Source: Pleurostoma richardsiae
Taxonomy: Eukaryota; Ascomycota; Sordariomycetes; Calosphaeriales; Pleurostomataceae
Assembly (NCBI GenBank): GCA_030052745.1
Contig: JANBVO010000012.1
Coordinates: 310,001 to 374,000, forward strand
Reading direction: 5' to 3'
Length of the DNA: 64,000 nucleotides
Shown here: one piece after another, positions 22,776-35,245 of the stretch
Numbering within the stretch: position 1 is the first letter of the stretch
How the letters are laid out: each line of letters begins with the position of its first letter
Position numbers and translations under genes: made by a program
Notes under the pieces: generated by a model
Told to the model about the DNA's origin: nothing
Seen by the model: only the letters and a program-made list of their open reading frames with translations
Database searches by the model: none

Positions 22776-23293
22776 AGAGAGGGGTGGAAGATGCAGTGGA
22801 GTGCTGCTAACGACCGTCACGACCTTCTCTGTTTTGCATTTATTGTCTCATGTTCGCCTTGGCTTTCTCACTGTTGCTTCTGTTGCTTCTTGCTCTTCCT
22901 CGCCCCCGTGGCCGGACTTAATTCGATGGAAGGGCTGTTGATGCCGGACGGACTGGTTGTTCTCTCATCTCCATTCGAAATGAGCCCGCCACTGCTATCT
23001 GATACAGGAAGGAATGATTAACTCCGAAGGGGCCATTATGTTTGGTAGAACGATTTGCTAGCTCTACAGAGCATCAATATCCAGCATTGCTGCCAGGCTC
23101 CCAATCCCTTATGCCAAACATGTCCTGACCCAACAAATATGCGGTCAGTGACTTTCTGCAGAAGTAAAACCCTAGTCCTTGCTAGAAGCAAAACCTCAAC
23201 GCCGTGGAGATGTAGACAATCCCGCCGTGAGATGTAAGAGACCGTTCCAAGCATTACAACGTGACATAACAAGCATACACAAGCCCTCGTCGC
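22776..23293. other. Convergent 3' region
   Basis: About 520 bp between the stop codons of the 2OG oxygenase and VanZ-like genes. T-rich tracts on both strands fit 3' untranslated regions; nothing else was seen. Confidence 0.5.
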
Positions 23294-24138
23294 TCAGTCA
23301 GTCCGCTTCTTCGGCTCCGGAGCCTCGGGCTCCTTGCCCTTGCCGCCAGCCGGCTGGTCCACGCCGTCGCCCATGTCGGCCTCGTCCCACGCATCCACCG
23401 CGTTCTCGTCCCAGTTGTCCACTTCCTCCTCGAGCGTCGTTTTCCTCGCGGCAGCGCCGCCGCCTCCGTCCGCCGCGCCCGACGCCTCCGTCACGCCGCT
23501 CTCCTGCGCGCTCACAACCCCTCCTCCTCCCACGCCCTCACCGAGCTCCAGGTCCTCCCCGTGGCCCGCCTCGCCGTCCTCCTCCCCGGTGCCGTCGGCG
23601 CCGCCCGGCACGGCCGTGTACCTGCGCAGGCGCCTCCGCTCGAGCATGCGCTTGTGGTACCATCCGCAGAGGGCCAGGGCCGCGAGGGAGCCCGCGGCGT
23701 TGGCGACGACGTCGAAGGGGTCGAAGGTGCGGCCGTTGGGCAGCAGGGCCTGCAGGATCTCGGAGCCGAGGCCGAGGCCGGCGGTGCAGACGACGAGGGC
23801 GAGGTTGAGGGCGCGGCGGCGGTTGGTGTCGAGGATCCAGTAGAAGACGACGGTGAGGAGGAAGAAGGTCGCGAAGTGCAGGACCTTGTCGTTGACGTAG
23901 GTGTCGAGCTGGAGGGAGGTGAGGCCGGCGTAGCCGGCGAGGAGGAGGAGGAGGAAGAAGACTCCTGGAAGGTGAGTTATTAGCTTCGCTCCGCTGTAGA
24001 CATATGCTGTAATAGAAGGTAAAGAAGGTGGAAGAATAGTCATAGTAGGTTTGAGCTCCAGGCTGGTAGCTAAGTTGGGAGCTACCTTGGGGAAAGCCAT
24101 GATCGTGACATACCTGCGAAGGGGAGGCGTATTCTCAT
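23294..24138 (-). CDS. VanZ-like family membrane protein
   Basis: Two exons, 24138-24114 and 23964-23294, are joined across a 150-bp intron (donor GTATGT, acceptor CCAG), giving 231 residues. The very short first exon encodes MRIRLPFA, which runs straight into GVFFLLLLLAGYAGL, so this start is preferred to the in-intron ATG at 24100. Four membrane segments are visible within the first 130 residues. The VanZ signature is present as DKVLHFATFFLLTVVFYW, then GSEILQALLPNGRTFDPFDV and ANAAGSLAALAL. The C-terminal 100 residues are acidic, Gly/Glu/Asp-rich and probably disordered. VanZ proteins are named after a teicoplanin-resistance protein, but the fungal members have no assigned role. Confidence 0.85.
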
Positions 24139-25307
24139 GGCTCGTTTCAGTTCTCGTTTGTCGGACTAGAGATGTATGTCGTTATTCGTAAAGTAATGGC
24201 AGAGGGCCAATCGTCATTATGGCGCATGCCGAGGGCGGTGCTCAGGTGGAGAGAGGAAAGCAAAGCAGCTTCTGGTGGTGCGTTTTCCTGTGTCTAGTCG
24301 CTGCCAGGCTGAAGCTTCACTGAAGTGACACTCGGCTTAACTGATTGACAGCTGATGATCCGAGCGTCATGGCGTCAGGACCCACTGTGACAATGGCTTG
24401 GGTGGCTGCCGCTGTGGCTGCCGCGCCGACCCCGCGGCGCTCTCGCATTGGCTGCTGAGGACTTTCAGCCACAGCCCGGATACGTGCAGAGTCTGCTTCT
24501 TCGGACGGGTGTTCTCTAATAATATGGCGATTCTGAAACAGGAACTATTTCTTGCAGGTTCTGTGCATGCGGACAATGGGATTGCGACATGGGATACGTC
24601 AAAATTGACCTACCCATGTATGAATACTGCTTGTGCCACTCACTGTGTACCCCGGTACTGATTCACTGTACCGCTGAACCGCCGAACTGTAAGAAGGGGG
24701 CTGCCAAAGTCACGTGAGATACCTGTACAGACACAACGCTGACTCCACCGAGAGGGTCCTCTATCGTGGGGTACGTACCTTCTCTTACCTCATTTCACTG
24801 GGATGGGGTACCTCCGCTCGCGCGATAGAGCGGACACGGACGCGGTCAAGAAGTGAAGCTGGAGATGCGCAATTGTGTTGGGGGCATTCATCGACAGTGT
24901 CGAGCAGATTCACGTCATTTTACCGCATTTATCGCCCGACTATACGTGGAACGCGGGCCTAGGGAGGTGTAGCGCAAAGTAGCTTGTCCCTTGAAGTCAG
25001 ACGTCCCTCCCTCTCTGAGCGCGGCAGTGGCCAGCGTCTGGGAAAATTCCCAGAGCGGTACCACTCGTTCCTTGCGAACCTCATCTCTCAAAAGACACAC
25101 AAATCGCCCTCAGCGCAATCCATCAACGTACCACCACCGCCATCCCGATCGGCTTCAAACGCGGTCTCCCATCACTATCGATGGTCCTCTTTCTTCCCAT
25201 GTGCGTTTAGCATCCCGAAACCCCCGAGAGCCGGTTCGAGTCGAGCGCATTTCCCGGCGCATGGCGACCGGCTGCACCGCGGCCTCCTGATCCGACAAGG
25301 ACCCAAA
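24139..25307. promoter_or_regulatory. Divergent promoter between VanZ-like and SPT7 genes
   Basis: About 1.17 kb between the two start codons. It includes GGTACCTC at about 24807 and an open but non-coding-looking frame upstream of the SPT7 ATG from 24984. No further gene was seen. Confidence 0.45.
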
Positions 25308-28300
25308 ATGTCCTATTCCAACGGCCAGAACGGCTGGCCGCCCCCGGGCGCCCATCATAGCTACGCCAGCAAGATGAACCACCTCGGTGATGATGTCTCT
25401 GCGCGCACCCAGACCCCCGTCGACCATGCCACCGTGTTGATGCCTGAGGCACCAACCGATGCCGAGGAGGAAGCCCGTCGCGCGCACTTCGCCGAGCTGT
25501 ATCGCAAGAGTGAAGCAAAGATCTCGCTGCTATTCGCCGAGGATGGGACCTACAATCGCGATGCCATCGAGTCCCTTAAGCGACCCCGGGCCATTGACGG
25601 CACAACCTTCCCGCCAACCACCGACCACGCGCCGATCCAGGAGCCGCCCCGTAAGAAGGCGAAGCGGGTCATCGACGAGGATGACTATGGCGACGATGAT
25701 GAGGATGAAGAAGATGAGGAGGAAGACGAAGGCGCACAACAGTCTTCAATAAACTCGAAGAGCGCGCATGACGCCGCCGCCAAGACGCTACTATCACCCT
25801 CCAAGTCCGGCAGCTCTCCGGTCCATTCTGTCTCCTCGCCCGGAAAGCAAGGCGAAAAGGGCAAGGAGGATGGATCGCAAGAGCAGGCGAAGACGTCCGA
25901 GGATGCGCGCAAGGCGCTGGAAGAAGCTCGAAATGCCACTGAAGAGGCGGCGAAGCGGAGCTTCCACACTCTCTTCTACACTCTCGAGAACGACAGGGCC
26001 GCCATGCTGGAGCAGCAGCAGCTCGAAGAGTCCGAGAAGCAGCTTCAAGCGGAGATGGATAAGAATGGCGGAAGCAGTGCGAGTCAAGGTGCCGGACAGA
26101 ATCACGGCTCATTGAGCAGCGCAAACCTCGGCGCGTCGAGTCTCACCCTCAAACATCTCATCGCCCGGATCGATATGAAGCGCAATCAAGTCAAGGCGTC
26201 GGATGCAGAGCTGCGGTCATTGATGAACGAAGTTAGGAAGAATCGGTCAAAGTGGGCAAGCGAGGAAAACGTGGGCCAGGAGGAGTTGTATGAAGCTCTC
26301 GAGAAGGTTCTCAGCGAGCTGAAGGCGCACACCGAGTACTCGACACCCTTCCTGCAGAGGGTGAACAAGCGAGACGCACCGGATTACTACAACAGTAGGT
26401 GATATATTCCTTCTTCCAGCAACTGCCGTGCTAATCACAAGAACACAGTCATAAAACAGCCTATGGACCTTGGAACAATGACCAAGAAACTTAAAGGACT
26501 CCAGTACAAGTCCAAAGCTGAGTTTGTCACAGACCTCAATCTCATCTGGGACAATTGTCTCCGCTACAATCAGGATATGGGCCACCATCTAAGACGGATG
26601 GCCAATGGCATGAGGAAAGAAGCTGAGAAGCTCATTCCCCTGATCCCGGACGTTGTCATTAGGCCTAGGGCTGAAGTAGAGGCCGAGGAACGAAGAAAGC
26701 AGAATGGCGGTGAAGATGATGCCGGCGACGATAGTGACGATGAGCCCATCATGTCCTCTCGAGGCCGCAAAGCTGGTGCAAAGGGTGGGAACAAGTCGAG
26801 AAAAGCTCCAACAGATCACAAGGAAGGCACTCCCAGCGTCGATCAGAAGCCTGTTCTGCAGTTGAACGGCCTCCTAGCAAAGTCACACCGAGAGGGTTCA
26901 GAGCTTGGAGAAGGTAGCAATGGCTTCGGGACGCCACCTGTCGGGTCCATCACACCCAGCGGAATGAACGGCCAGTCCGGTCTCGGAAGCAACGCGGATG
27001 CTATGGACATTGATGGTCCATCCCTCGACGACATTGCCCTGAACCAGGCCCTCAGCGAGACAGCCGAGCAGGAATATGAGAACGAGGAGTACCGGATATG
27101 GAAGCAAGTGACCAAGAAAGACCGAGCTCTGGTCGCCAAGCAGCGCTTTCAACTGTTCAAGAATAACAAACTGAACGTCGACGAGCCAGCTCTTCTGAGG
27201 TCCAAGGCGGCAATGCGACGCTTTCTCAAGAGCCAGAAACAAGCGGAATCGGCTGGTGTGATTGGCACTTCGGGATCTGATTCCTCGGCCGTTGCGGCCA
27301 AGGAGTCTGCAAAGCCCACGGAAACTCTCGCAGAGGGAATGGAGGACGAGGTCGAGAGGGTCATTCCAGACTACTACGAGCCTCAGAGCATAATCCCGGA
27401 TATCCCGCCGAAGCTGCAGTGGGTCGAGGATGGAGAAGGCCAAGTCATCAACCAGCATGAAGAATTCCTTCAGCTTGTCCCTCCTGGCCACTTTACTGCA
27501 CCGCCCAGCCGTCTCGCGAAGAGAATCGATGCGAACATCCACCAGATGCAAGAAACTCGAAAGGTGTGCTCAAAGATCAGCGTTATTAAACAGATGCAGA
27601 TCCAGACACAGGTAAGCTTATTCCCTAGGTCGTATCACACGGGAATCGACTAACATGCTCAGGTTTATGCCAACCAATTCCCCAAGTATAACCCTGAGCC
27701 CTTCGTTGAGGCAGATATTGAGCCACACTTCATCTCTGGCGAGGGCCCCGTCATGGCCCCCGAGGTCTGCAGGTCCGCCATGCAGCGTTCTGTCGCCAAG
27801 CTCTTCTATCATGCGGGATTTGAGGAACTCCAGCCGTCGGCACTGGATGCTATCACGGATATTGCCGGAGACTACTTCACAAAGCTCGTCCGAACTTTCA
27901 ATGTCTATCGTGAAGTTGAGAAGAAGGATGCTGTTGGCGTGTATGCTGAGCGAGGAGCCCGGTTCCAGCCGCGGTTTACCTTGGAAGAGGTCATCCTGCA
28001 TACGCTTGGGGAGAACGGGCACGACGTCGAGTCCCTCGAGACATATGCAAAGGATGATGTGGACCGCCTCGGCACTAAGCTCGGGACAATCCACGAACGG
28101 ATGAAGGCGCACCTGACTGATCTCCTCCGGCCTGCTTTGACTGATGTCGGCCCCGATGGCGCGGGCGCATTCAACGACGGCAGTGAGCAGTTCGTTGGGG
28201 GTGACTTTGCGGAAGAATTGGGCGAAGATTACTTCGGCTTCAAGACGCTCGGACTGGACAAAGATCTTGGACTGGATTCTCTCTCGGTGCCTCTGCATCT

Positions 28301-28856
28301 GCTCCAATCCCGCGTCCGCAGCCAGTACCAGGCAACTACCCAGGTCGCGGGCACCACGACCGCGAACATCTTCGACGACCTGCCGCCGCTCGAGCCTGTC
28401 ACGAAGGAAAGCATCCAGGAGGAGATTGGGCTGGTCAAGAACTTCTTCCTTGCCAAGCTGCACGCTAATGGCGATCAACCGCTTGTCGAAGATGAAGACC
28501 TCCCCATCAAGCAGCGGCGGCCGCGGCCTCGACTCGGGGCTACCGGTAAGATAGTGTCCCCGCAGAAGCGCCCGCCGAAGGAGCAGATTGCGCTGGCCAA
28601 GAAGAAAAAGAAGCTGGAGCAGGGAGGTGCCCAAGTCACAGATGGCAAGGGCGCCAACGGCACCCCGGAGAAACCGACGCCGGCGAAGAAGCTTAAGAGC
28701 ATCAGCCTCGGACCCGCGCCGAACAACGCCTCGGCTCTGGCCGTCCAGCCACCGCCCATGGAACGCATGGACAGCATGCAGAGCATGGGGAATGCCAGCC
28801 AGACGGAGAAGGACGAGGGCATGGGCATGATGAGCCCGGAGAGCATAGAACGATAG
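25308..28856 (+). CDS. SPT7: SAGA complex subunit Spt7 (bromodomain and histone-fold protein)
   Basis: There are three exons, 25308-26394, 26449-27611 and 27663-28856, giving 1147 residues. The first ATG ([13 protein letters not shown]) is used; the frame is open upstream but lacks coding character. Residues about 110-160 are an acidic run with a basic KKAKR patch. The bromodomain spans about 325-425 and crosses intron 1 ([18 protein letters not shown], then [15 protein letters not shown] and [17 protein letters not shown]). This is the acetyl-lysine reader fold, with the conserved Asn in RYN. Residues about 781-860 form the Spt7 histone fold ([20 protein letters not shown]), which pairs with Ada1 in yeast. 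Spt7 is a core scaffold of the SAGA co-activator. The C-terminus is Lys/Pro-rich. Confidence 0.93.
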
Positions 28857-30063
28857 GACGATTCTTTTTCGGACGTGGCTTCGTCGACAGAGACTTGAAA
28901 CTCCCCGCATGGCCCGAACATCTGATTCGGTCTCTTGCCCTGAGTGTATCATTCTTGCATTTTGATCGACACCACGATTGCGCCAGTCATACACGAGAGC
29001 GCACTTGGACTACACGCCTATACCCAGAGAGCATAGATTAGGGTTCTTGGTTGACTTCAGGGGTATGGAGGCGTGGAGCTACCGGCGGACAGAGGGCCGT
29101 CTTTTAAGGAGATCCGGCGGAGGATGCAGTCAAATATTTTGCCGTCGGGGTTGTGGCAGGCATGGAGGGTTCGTGAGTCTGCCGTGACTGCTTGTCCATA
29201 GGATTGACGACTCCAGGGCCCCCATTTGTCCCAACATCTGTACTAAACCCATTTTCATTCTCATTTTTGTTTCCCTCGCACACAAGTGACGGTGTCAATC
29301 CTTCTGTTCCTTTTCTTGAATCATCCACATGAGATGCAAGGCATACCGTTGTATGAATGCACCAGGAGTTCTCGGGTATGGGCTATATCACGGGATGGAA
29401 TCCTAATGGGTGGATTTATCTGCAAGGGATTGATCGGACGATGTATAATCATGACTTGTTGGGAACATTGCACTTTGAAGGCACGGCTGGCTGGAGGAGG
29501 CTCCTTAATGCTAGGTGACGGCCGGCGTGCTTGTTCTTCGAGAGAGCAGGCAGGGGTTCAAGAGGATTTCCTTTCTCAGTGGTATTCCTGACGTGGTGGC
29601 AGTGGGCACCTTCTATACTCCTCGATGAGGATCCTCATCGAATTGCATCTGGATGGGAAGTTGGGCTGCGTGAGAGGGCTATTGCCGTGGAAGGGAAGCG
29701 CGTCGAGGCTTCTATTATGTGACGAAGGATGTGACGGCGGGACGACTGAGGGGCTGGGGGAAGGAGTTTGGGTGATGAACCGGATTGAGTGATCACCAAC
29801 TTAGGAGCTGTATTTTGGAGTTGGTAGACAATGAATGCCGTATTGAACAAGTGTATGTCATGTCGCCAGTTGAAGAACTCTGGATTATCATTTCGTCATG
29901 TTAATGCTCTTCGTAGACTCGCCAATGGAGACTACTATGGCCCGGCCCGAGGGTACGCAGAAAAGATATACATAGGTATGATCGTCTTATACAGTCGCTA
30001 GTTGAGGCTTCAGTCCGGCGGGATAGACAAGGACAGCAACCCCTATGGCGGCGGCTACCACTC
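28857..30063. other. Convergent 3' region between SPT7 and GRC3
   Basis: About 1.2 kb between two stop codons. Short frames on both strands look like chance. No RNA gene or repeat was recognised. Confidence 0.5.
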
Positions 30064-32502
30064 CTAATCAGCAGCATTCGCGCTCCGCCCCAGGTCGCGC
30101 CTCACCCTCCACACCCGCGACCCCACTGCCCTCTTCTGGTTGCCGTGGAGCACCTCCGTCCAGGGTATCTCTGACGACCCCGCGACCACCTCCTCATCGG
30201 CGCCCTCCGACTCATCCTCGTCCGTATCCTCGTCCGTCACGTCCACCGAGCCCTCGCGGCCCTCGGCCGCCGCTGCCGCCGCGGTCCCTCCTCCTCCACC
30301 TGCGCCGGGTCCGAAGGACTGGTGATACCGGTCCTCGGTGTAGGCCCACGTAGGCGTGTCGAAACTCCCGGCAACGAGGACGATGTCCTTCCCGTCCTTC
30401 TGGACGTTGGTCATCGTCTCGGGGGAGATGGGGGTGAGCAGCTGGAGCACCCGGCGCTGGGTGTCGACGCCGCGCAGGAGGGCGAGTCCTACAGTTCTGG
30501 AGTACCGGGAATCGAGGGGTGTCTCGCTCTGGATATAGGGAATACCTTCCGGTGTGCGAATGATCAGTTCGTCGACCGAGTCCTTCTCTTCTCGGGGGAA
30601 GGAGTCGTCGCGAGCCGCCGCATCCGCGTCCCCGTCCATTATGTCGTCGCTATGGTGGAGTTTCCTCGGGCTCTGTGCCAGCTCAGAGTGTCCTCGTAGG
30701 GCTCGCTTGTCGTCGACCTCGACAATAGCCAGGACTGTGCCGTTGATAGCATCCGCCAGCAGTTCGGGGTCCTGCTTGTAACCGTAGCAGATGACACCCA
30801 ATAACCCCGGGTTGGCCCCGTCGTACCGCAGCTGCACAGGGGGTACGGTTGTGAGAGGACTCGGTTCCCATGCCAGTGCCTCACCCCGGCCGCTGGCCAG
30901 GTCTAGATGGAAATACGACATCATCTGCATGGTACGGAGGTGTAGTGCCGTCCGCGAGGTATATTCGCTGGGCTGAGATGGCAGTGTCGTGAGGGAGGCT
31001 CTGTTACCGCACGCAACCCGCAGTTGCTCGACCGTATCCTCAGGCCCGGTCTCCGACATGTAGATGACCTCGGTGGGGTGGATACGGCTGATCAATGCGG
31101 AGAGGAGATCCAGCCCGGTGCCCTGGATCCAGCCGGGGGTGTTGATGATTAGCGGCGCCTTGCCGCGGAGGCTGTTCTGGTAGTGGCTGTAGAGGTCCAG
31201 CACGCATTCCAGGTAGTGTTCCGGCCGTGAAGCGGGTGATACGGCAGCAAGGGCGTGGGATCTGTGCTTCATGGGGCCGTTTTTCCGGTCTGGGAGGGTG
31301 GGATGGCAAAAAGGAGGGGACAGGACCGGCTCCGTGATGTACACCAAGGAGATGACGCCCGGGGGGGAGAACTCAGGCTGGCCGGGGTCCAAATCGAGAA
31401 CGGCGACGCCGGACCACGTCCGCTTCTTGGTCCCGGCTTGATCGGTGACGAGTCTATTTGTCAGGAGCTTCGAGAATGTGGACTTTCCAGAGGATTTCGG
31501 ACCGCAGACCAGGACGGCCGGGGCTCTTGCTTGCTTGGTTGGTCTCCTCTTGGGACTGACCAGATCGGCGAGCTTCTTGTTCCACTCGGCAGGAGATCGC
31601 AGGTCTTGGAGGATTGCTCGTTTAGGTCCATCTGCGGTGGTAGATAACTATAGGCCGGGTTAGCGTGTTGTCCTTTCGGTCTATAAGACCGGACAGCTCA
31701 CGATTTGGAAGGACGGTGGCGCATGAGCCTTCCTGACACCCTTGCCGGCACTCCTATCATCATTCCAAAGGTTGCAGAAGACGGGTGACAGTCTCTCGAG
31801 CTTCCGCAGCTTCGCTGCCGCGGGGTGAGAATGCAGTTCGAGGATGGAGTCGTCTGAACAGCGCAGAACAGGGAGGGCATGACAATGCGGAGCAGAAACC
31901 CAGTGGATGGTATCTGAGGGGTAGAGCGTTGCTCCAGCTATAGTTGCTTCGCCCTCCTGGACGCGGATACCGTAGTTTCCCAGTATCGCAAGGCGCTGTC
32001 TCTTATTTCAGTGCTGTCCTACCGCAAGCGAGGGTCGTGGGAAGCTTACCTCGCCGTCAGGCAGCTTCAAGGTTACAGACCCATCAGCCTTCCTTTGATA
32101 GTTCTTCTTATCGGGCTTGAAAGACGAGAGTTGGACAACCCTCCTTTCCTTAAAGTCTTCGCCGTCAGATTCCTGCGGTCTGGGCCTGCTAGAGTTAACT
32201 TCTACGGCTTTATGTTTCTCTTCGAATCCAGAAGCAACAACACACCCTTGCCTGCTGACCACAGCAGAAATATTAGCAGAGGCTTTGGCCTTATGTACTG
32301 CATCGTCCACCGCTTTCCAGTCAATACCGTCACCAGGTTGCGCCTGACGTGCCTCGCTTCTCTTTCGGCCACTCTCCCTGGCCACCTCAACTTCATCGAC
32401 AGCATCACTCGATGGAACATCATCTTTGACGGTCGTCGTCGAGCTTTTTGCAGTGCTGCTCTCCTGCAGCAATTTCCGACGGAGCGCAACGGCACTCATC
32501 AC
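30064..32502 (-). CDS. GRC3: Polynucleotide 5'-hydroxyl kinase Grc3
   Basis: There are three exons, 32502-32050, 31995-31702 and 31647-30064, all phase 0, giving 776 residues. The start gives MMSAVALRRKLL. The N-terminal 150 residues are charged and Ser-rich. The middle domain includes RLAILGNYGIRVQEGEATIAGATLYP, as in Grc3/Clp1 proteins. The P-loop is GPKSSGKST at about 298-306, followed by VAVLDLDPGQPEFSPPG. These features identify the Clp1/Grc3 polynucleotide kinase family, and the 5' and 3' extensions favour Grc3 over Clp1. Grc3 acts with Las1 to cut and phosphorylate ITS2 of pre-rRNA and, in yeast, also affects RNA polymerase I termination. The C-terminus has an acidic run. It is divergent from RPA34. 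Confidence 0.92.
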
Positions 32503-33100
32503 TACGAAAACAGGTTAATACTGATATTTCACTCTTTCATCAGATAAACTGCAGTCCGCCAACTAACTCTGAGTGCCTTGACTTGTGTCAAGCTTTCTTC
32601 TCTTGTTGGAGGCCATCCCGACGAAGCCTCCAAGGACGCTGCCCACACAACAACGAGCTTTGGGTTTCGACTACCTCGATTTGGAAGAGAGAGGCATATT
32701 CTCAATAGGAAAGTCCTATATTTTCATCCCCGTTCTCTCCAGATCAGATGAGAGAACCTGCCTACCAGCAGCACTCTCAACCTTGAGTGAGAGGTGAGCG
32801 CAAAAACGTTTATCCGAATGTTCCAACTTTGACATTTTCCTAAAGAAGTTAAATTGACCAATCAAATTTTCAGAACTCACAGCCTCATCCCCCAATCAGC
32901 AGAAGCTCTCGAGACGCGCCTGGCTGGGTGACGCTCCAGAAAAATTCACGATTCATCAACGCCAAAGAATTTCCGCGTACCAGCACCTCCGTACAGCTCA
33001 CCTCACGTCCTGTGCGACCACACCGCCCTCGATCAGCTCTCCTCCCGACAAACCCCCCACCACCGCCAAAATTAACATAATCAACAAAGTAATCGGCTAC
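32503..33100. promoter_or_regulatory. Divergent promoter shared by GRC3 and RPA34
   Basis: These 598 bp hold both 5' ends. CCAAT boxes occur at about 32858-32862 and 32892-32896. Position 32864-32872 is AAATTTTCA (TGAAAATTT on the minus strand, one base short of the yeast RRPE core). 32884-32891 is CTCATCCC, one base off the reverse PAC word CTCATCGC. Both motifs mark ribosome-biogenesis promoters in yeast. Confidence 0.45.
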
Positions 33101-35245
33101 ATGGCGGGCCCAAAGGCCCCCGTGGGTCGACTGTCCGACCACCAGGCCGCGGCCGCGACCTTGGCCCGGGCGAACAGAGACACCAGCCGGTTCGGCTCGA
33201 GCGCCCCCTCTGCCGCGGCGAAGGAGTTCAAGAACGGCGACTTCGTCGGGAGCTCGGACGACGACTCCTCGGCCAGCGACAGCGACAGCAGTGTCGACAG
33301 CGACGCCTCCGTCGAAGACGCTGCCGCTTTTACGAGACGGGTGCAGCAGTCGACGGCCGGGAAGCGCAACGCCGCAAAGTCGCCTGTCAAGAAGGAAGAG
33401 CCCAGCCCAAGTGGTCAGCAGACGGTGAACGGAATTAAGGCGCTCGCCCAGAAGCAGAGCAACGAGCAGGAGCCGCAGGCTAGCAAGACGGCCACGAAGC
33501 CGAAGATCGTTAAGAAAGAGACACAGAGCGATGAGGACGATGAGACCTCGAGCTCTGGGGACAGCGATAGTGACAGTGAGGAGGGCGAGAGCGAGAGCGA
33601 GGGATCAGGAGGGGTTGCTACCAAGAGCCTGGTGAAGAAAGTCGAAACGTCCGACTCGGAGTCCGATTCTGCGTCGAGCGAGAGTGAGGAGGAAGCTGTG
33701 CCGTCAGCCCAGAAGACCCAGGTCGCTAGAACGTCAGCTCCGGAAGTCAAGGCTGCTTCTGAGTCGACCTCGGACTCTGAATCGAGCTCGGAGGAAAGTG
33801 AGAGTGATAGCAGTGATGCCGAGGCAGAAACCAAGCAGTCCAGCGAGTCCAAGGCTCAGGTCAATGGAAAGACCGGTATATCCGCCCAGAAGGCAGAGAG
33901 TTCGACTTCCGAGGATGAGGAGTCAGACGAAAGCTCGAGCTCGGAAGCGGACAGCGACAGCGAGGGTAGCGCGAGCAAGGAGGACTCGAATGTTGAGATG
34001 GCAGACGAGTCATTCGCCCTGACGACGAGCAATAACGGTCCTGAGGTGGCTGAGATGTATGCACCCTGCAGTGCCCCTGTTTTCTGGTTGCGGACTGCTA
34101 ACACACGATCAGGAATCAAGTTCCGGAGGTAATCGAGCCTGGCTTCCAGCTGAGGAAGGCAAGCGAGGACAGTGATGCCACGGACGTTGCCAAGTTCTTC
34201 CGCGACGCTAGGCTCGAGGGCAAGCAAGTCTGGTACTTCACGGCGCCGGCATCGGTCCCTATTGGAGTTATCAAGGAGACCTCGATCCCCGTGGACCGCG
34301 CCAGAAATGGCGAGTCCATTATGACCCATAACGGGGAGTCGTATGGACTGTCTTTCGAGACTTCCAGCTCGTACCAGCTCATCATCCCTAGCAAGGCGGG
34401 AGACGTGTATCAGATGCGTAAGTGGTATTACGAACGTATTCACTGGTAATACTGCTAACATGAACCATACAGTTGGACGTCCGATTGACCAGACTATGCA
34501 TTTCCACAAGCAGATATCCATATTCCCGCCGGAGGACCACGAGTCTAGTCGTCCCCGCGCGGTGACGGCGGCTCCGAAGGCGCCCCGGCCTCAGCCAGAG
34601 AATCTCCGGGTCCGCTTTGACCCGATTGGTGTACCTAGCACGCGCGAGGACAACGGTAGGAATGGACAGCCGTCGTCATTCTCGAAAGACGACGTTGAGA
34701 TGGCGTCTCCGCCAGCTTCGACGCCGACGGCCAAGTCTGGCAAGAAGCGGAAGCACAAGGACGACGAGGACAAGCAGGATGCTGACGAGCTCAAGAAGCC
34801 GGAGAAGAAGACAAAGAAGCAGCGTGTGGAGAAATCGACCGCAGCGGCAGAGACTGTCAAGAAGACTCCGGTCGTGCCGCCCTCGGTATCTACCAATGGC
34901 AAAGCTTCGGCTTCCCAGCCCCTGCCCACCAAGTCGTCATCGCAGAAGAGCTCTGACGGTCATCTCGCGGCTGCCAACACACAGCCCACGCCTTCGTCAG
35001 CACGGAAACAAACCCCCGTCCCGCTGCCGCCCATCGTCTCGCTTGCCGGTAAATCTGCCCTCCTGTCGTCACCATCCGCGCCGAAGGCCGAGAAGAAGCC
35101 GAAGATGAAGAAGGACAAGAAGGACAAGAAAGACAAGGCGCATGCAGTCGCCGAGACTCCTGAGCGCACCCGCCCTGTGGAGTCTAAGAAGGAGACGCAC
35201 ATCTCGCCGCCCAAGTTTGACCGCGGGGTGCCGGCCAAGAAATAG
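33101..35245 (+). CDS. RPA34: RNA polymerase I subunit RPA34 (RPA34.5 family)
   Basis: There are three exons, 33101-34056, 34113-34417 and 34473-35245, giving 677 residues up to the first in-frame stop (TAG, 35243-35245). Residues about 50-310 are an unusually long Ser/Asp/Glu-rich acidic region. The RPA34 domain follows (VPEVIEPGFQLRKASEDSD, GKQVWYFTAPASVPIGVI, SSSYQLIIPSKAGDVYQM, HFHKQISIFPP), the part that pairs with RPA49 in RNA polymerase I. The tail is Lys-rich and nucleolar-like, as in RPA34, and ends in a motif KKETHISPPKFDRGVP. After the TAG the same frame stays open for 111 codons and repeats that motif (35246-35581, listed separately), so the true C-terminus is uncertain. Confidence 0.9.

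Noticed and set aside
24039-24100. ATG at 24100 as start of the VanZ-like gene
   Set aside because: It lies inside the intron; the short upstream exon starting at 24138 joins in frame and gives the expected membrane-protein N-terminus.
27618-28994. 458-codon minus-strand frame
   Set aside because: Antisense to SPT7 exon 3, which has the histone fold; no family features in the antisense product.
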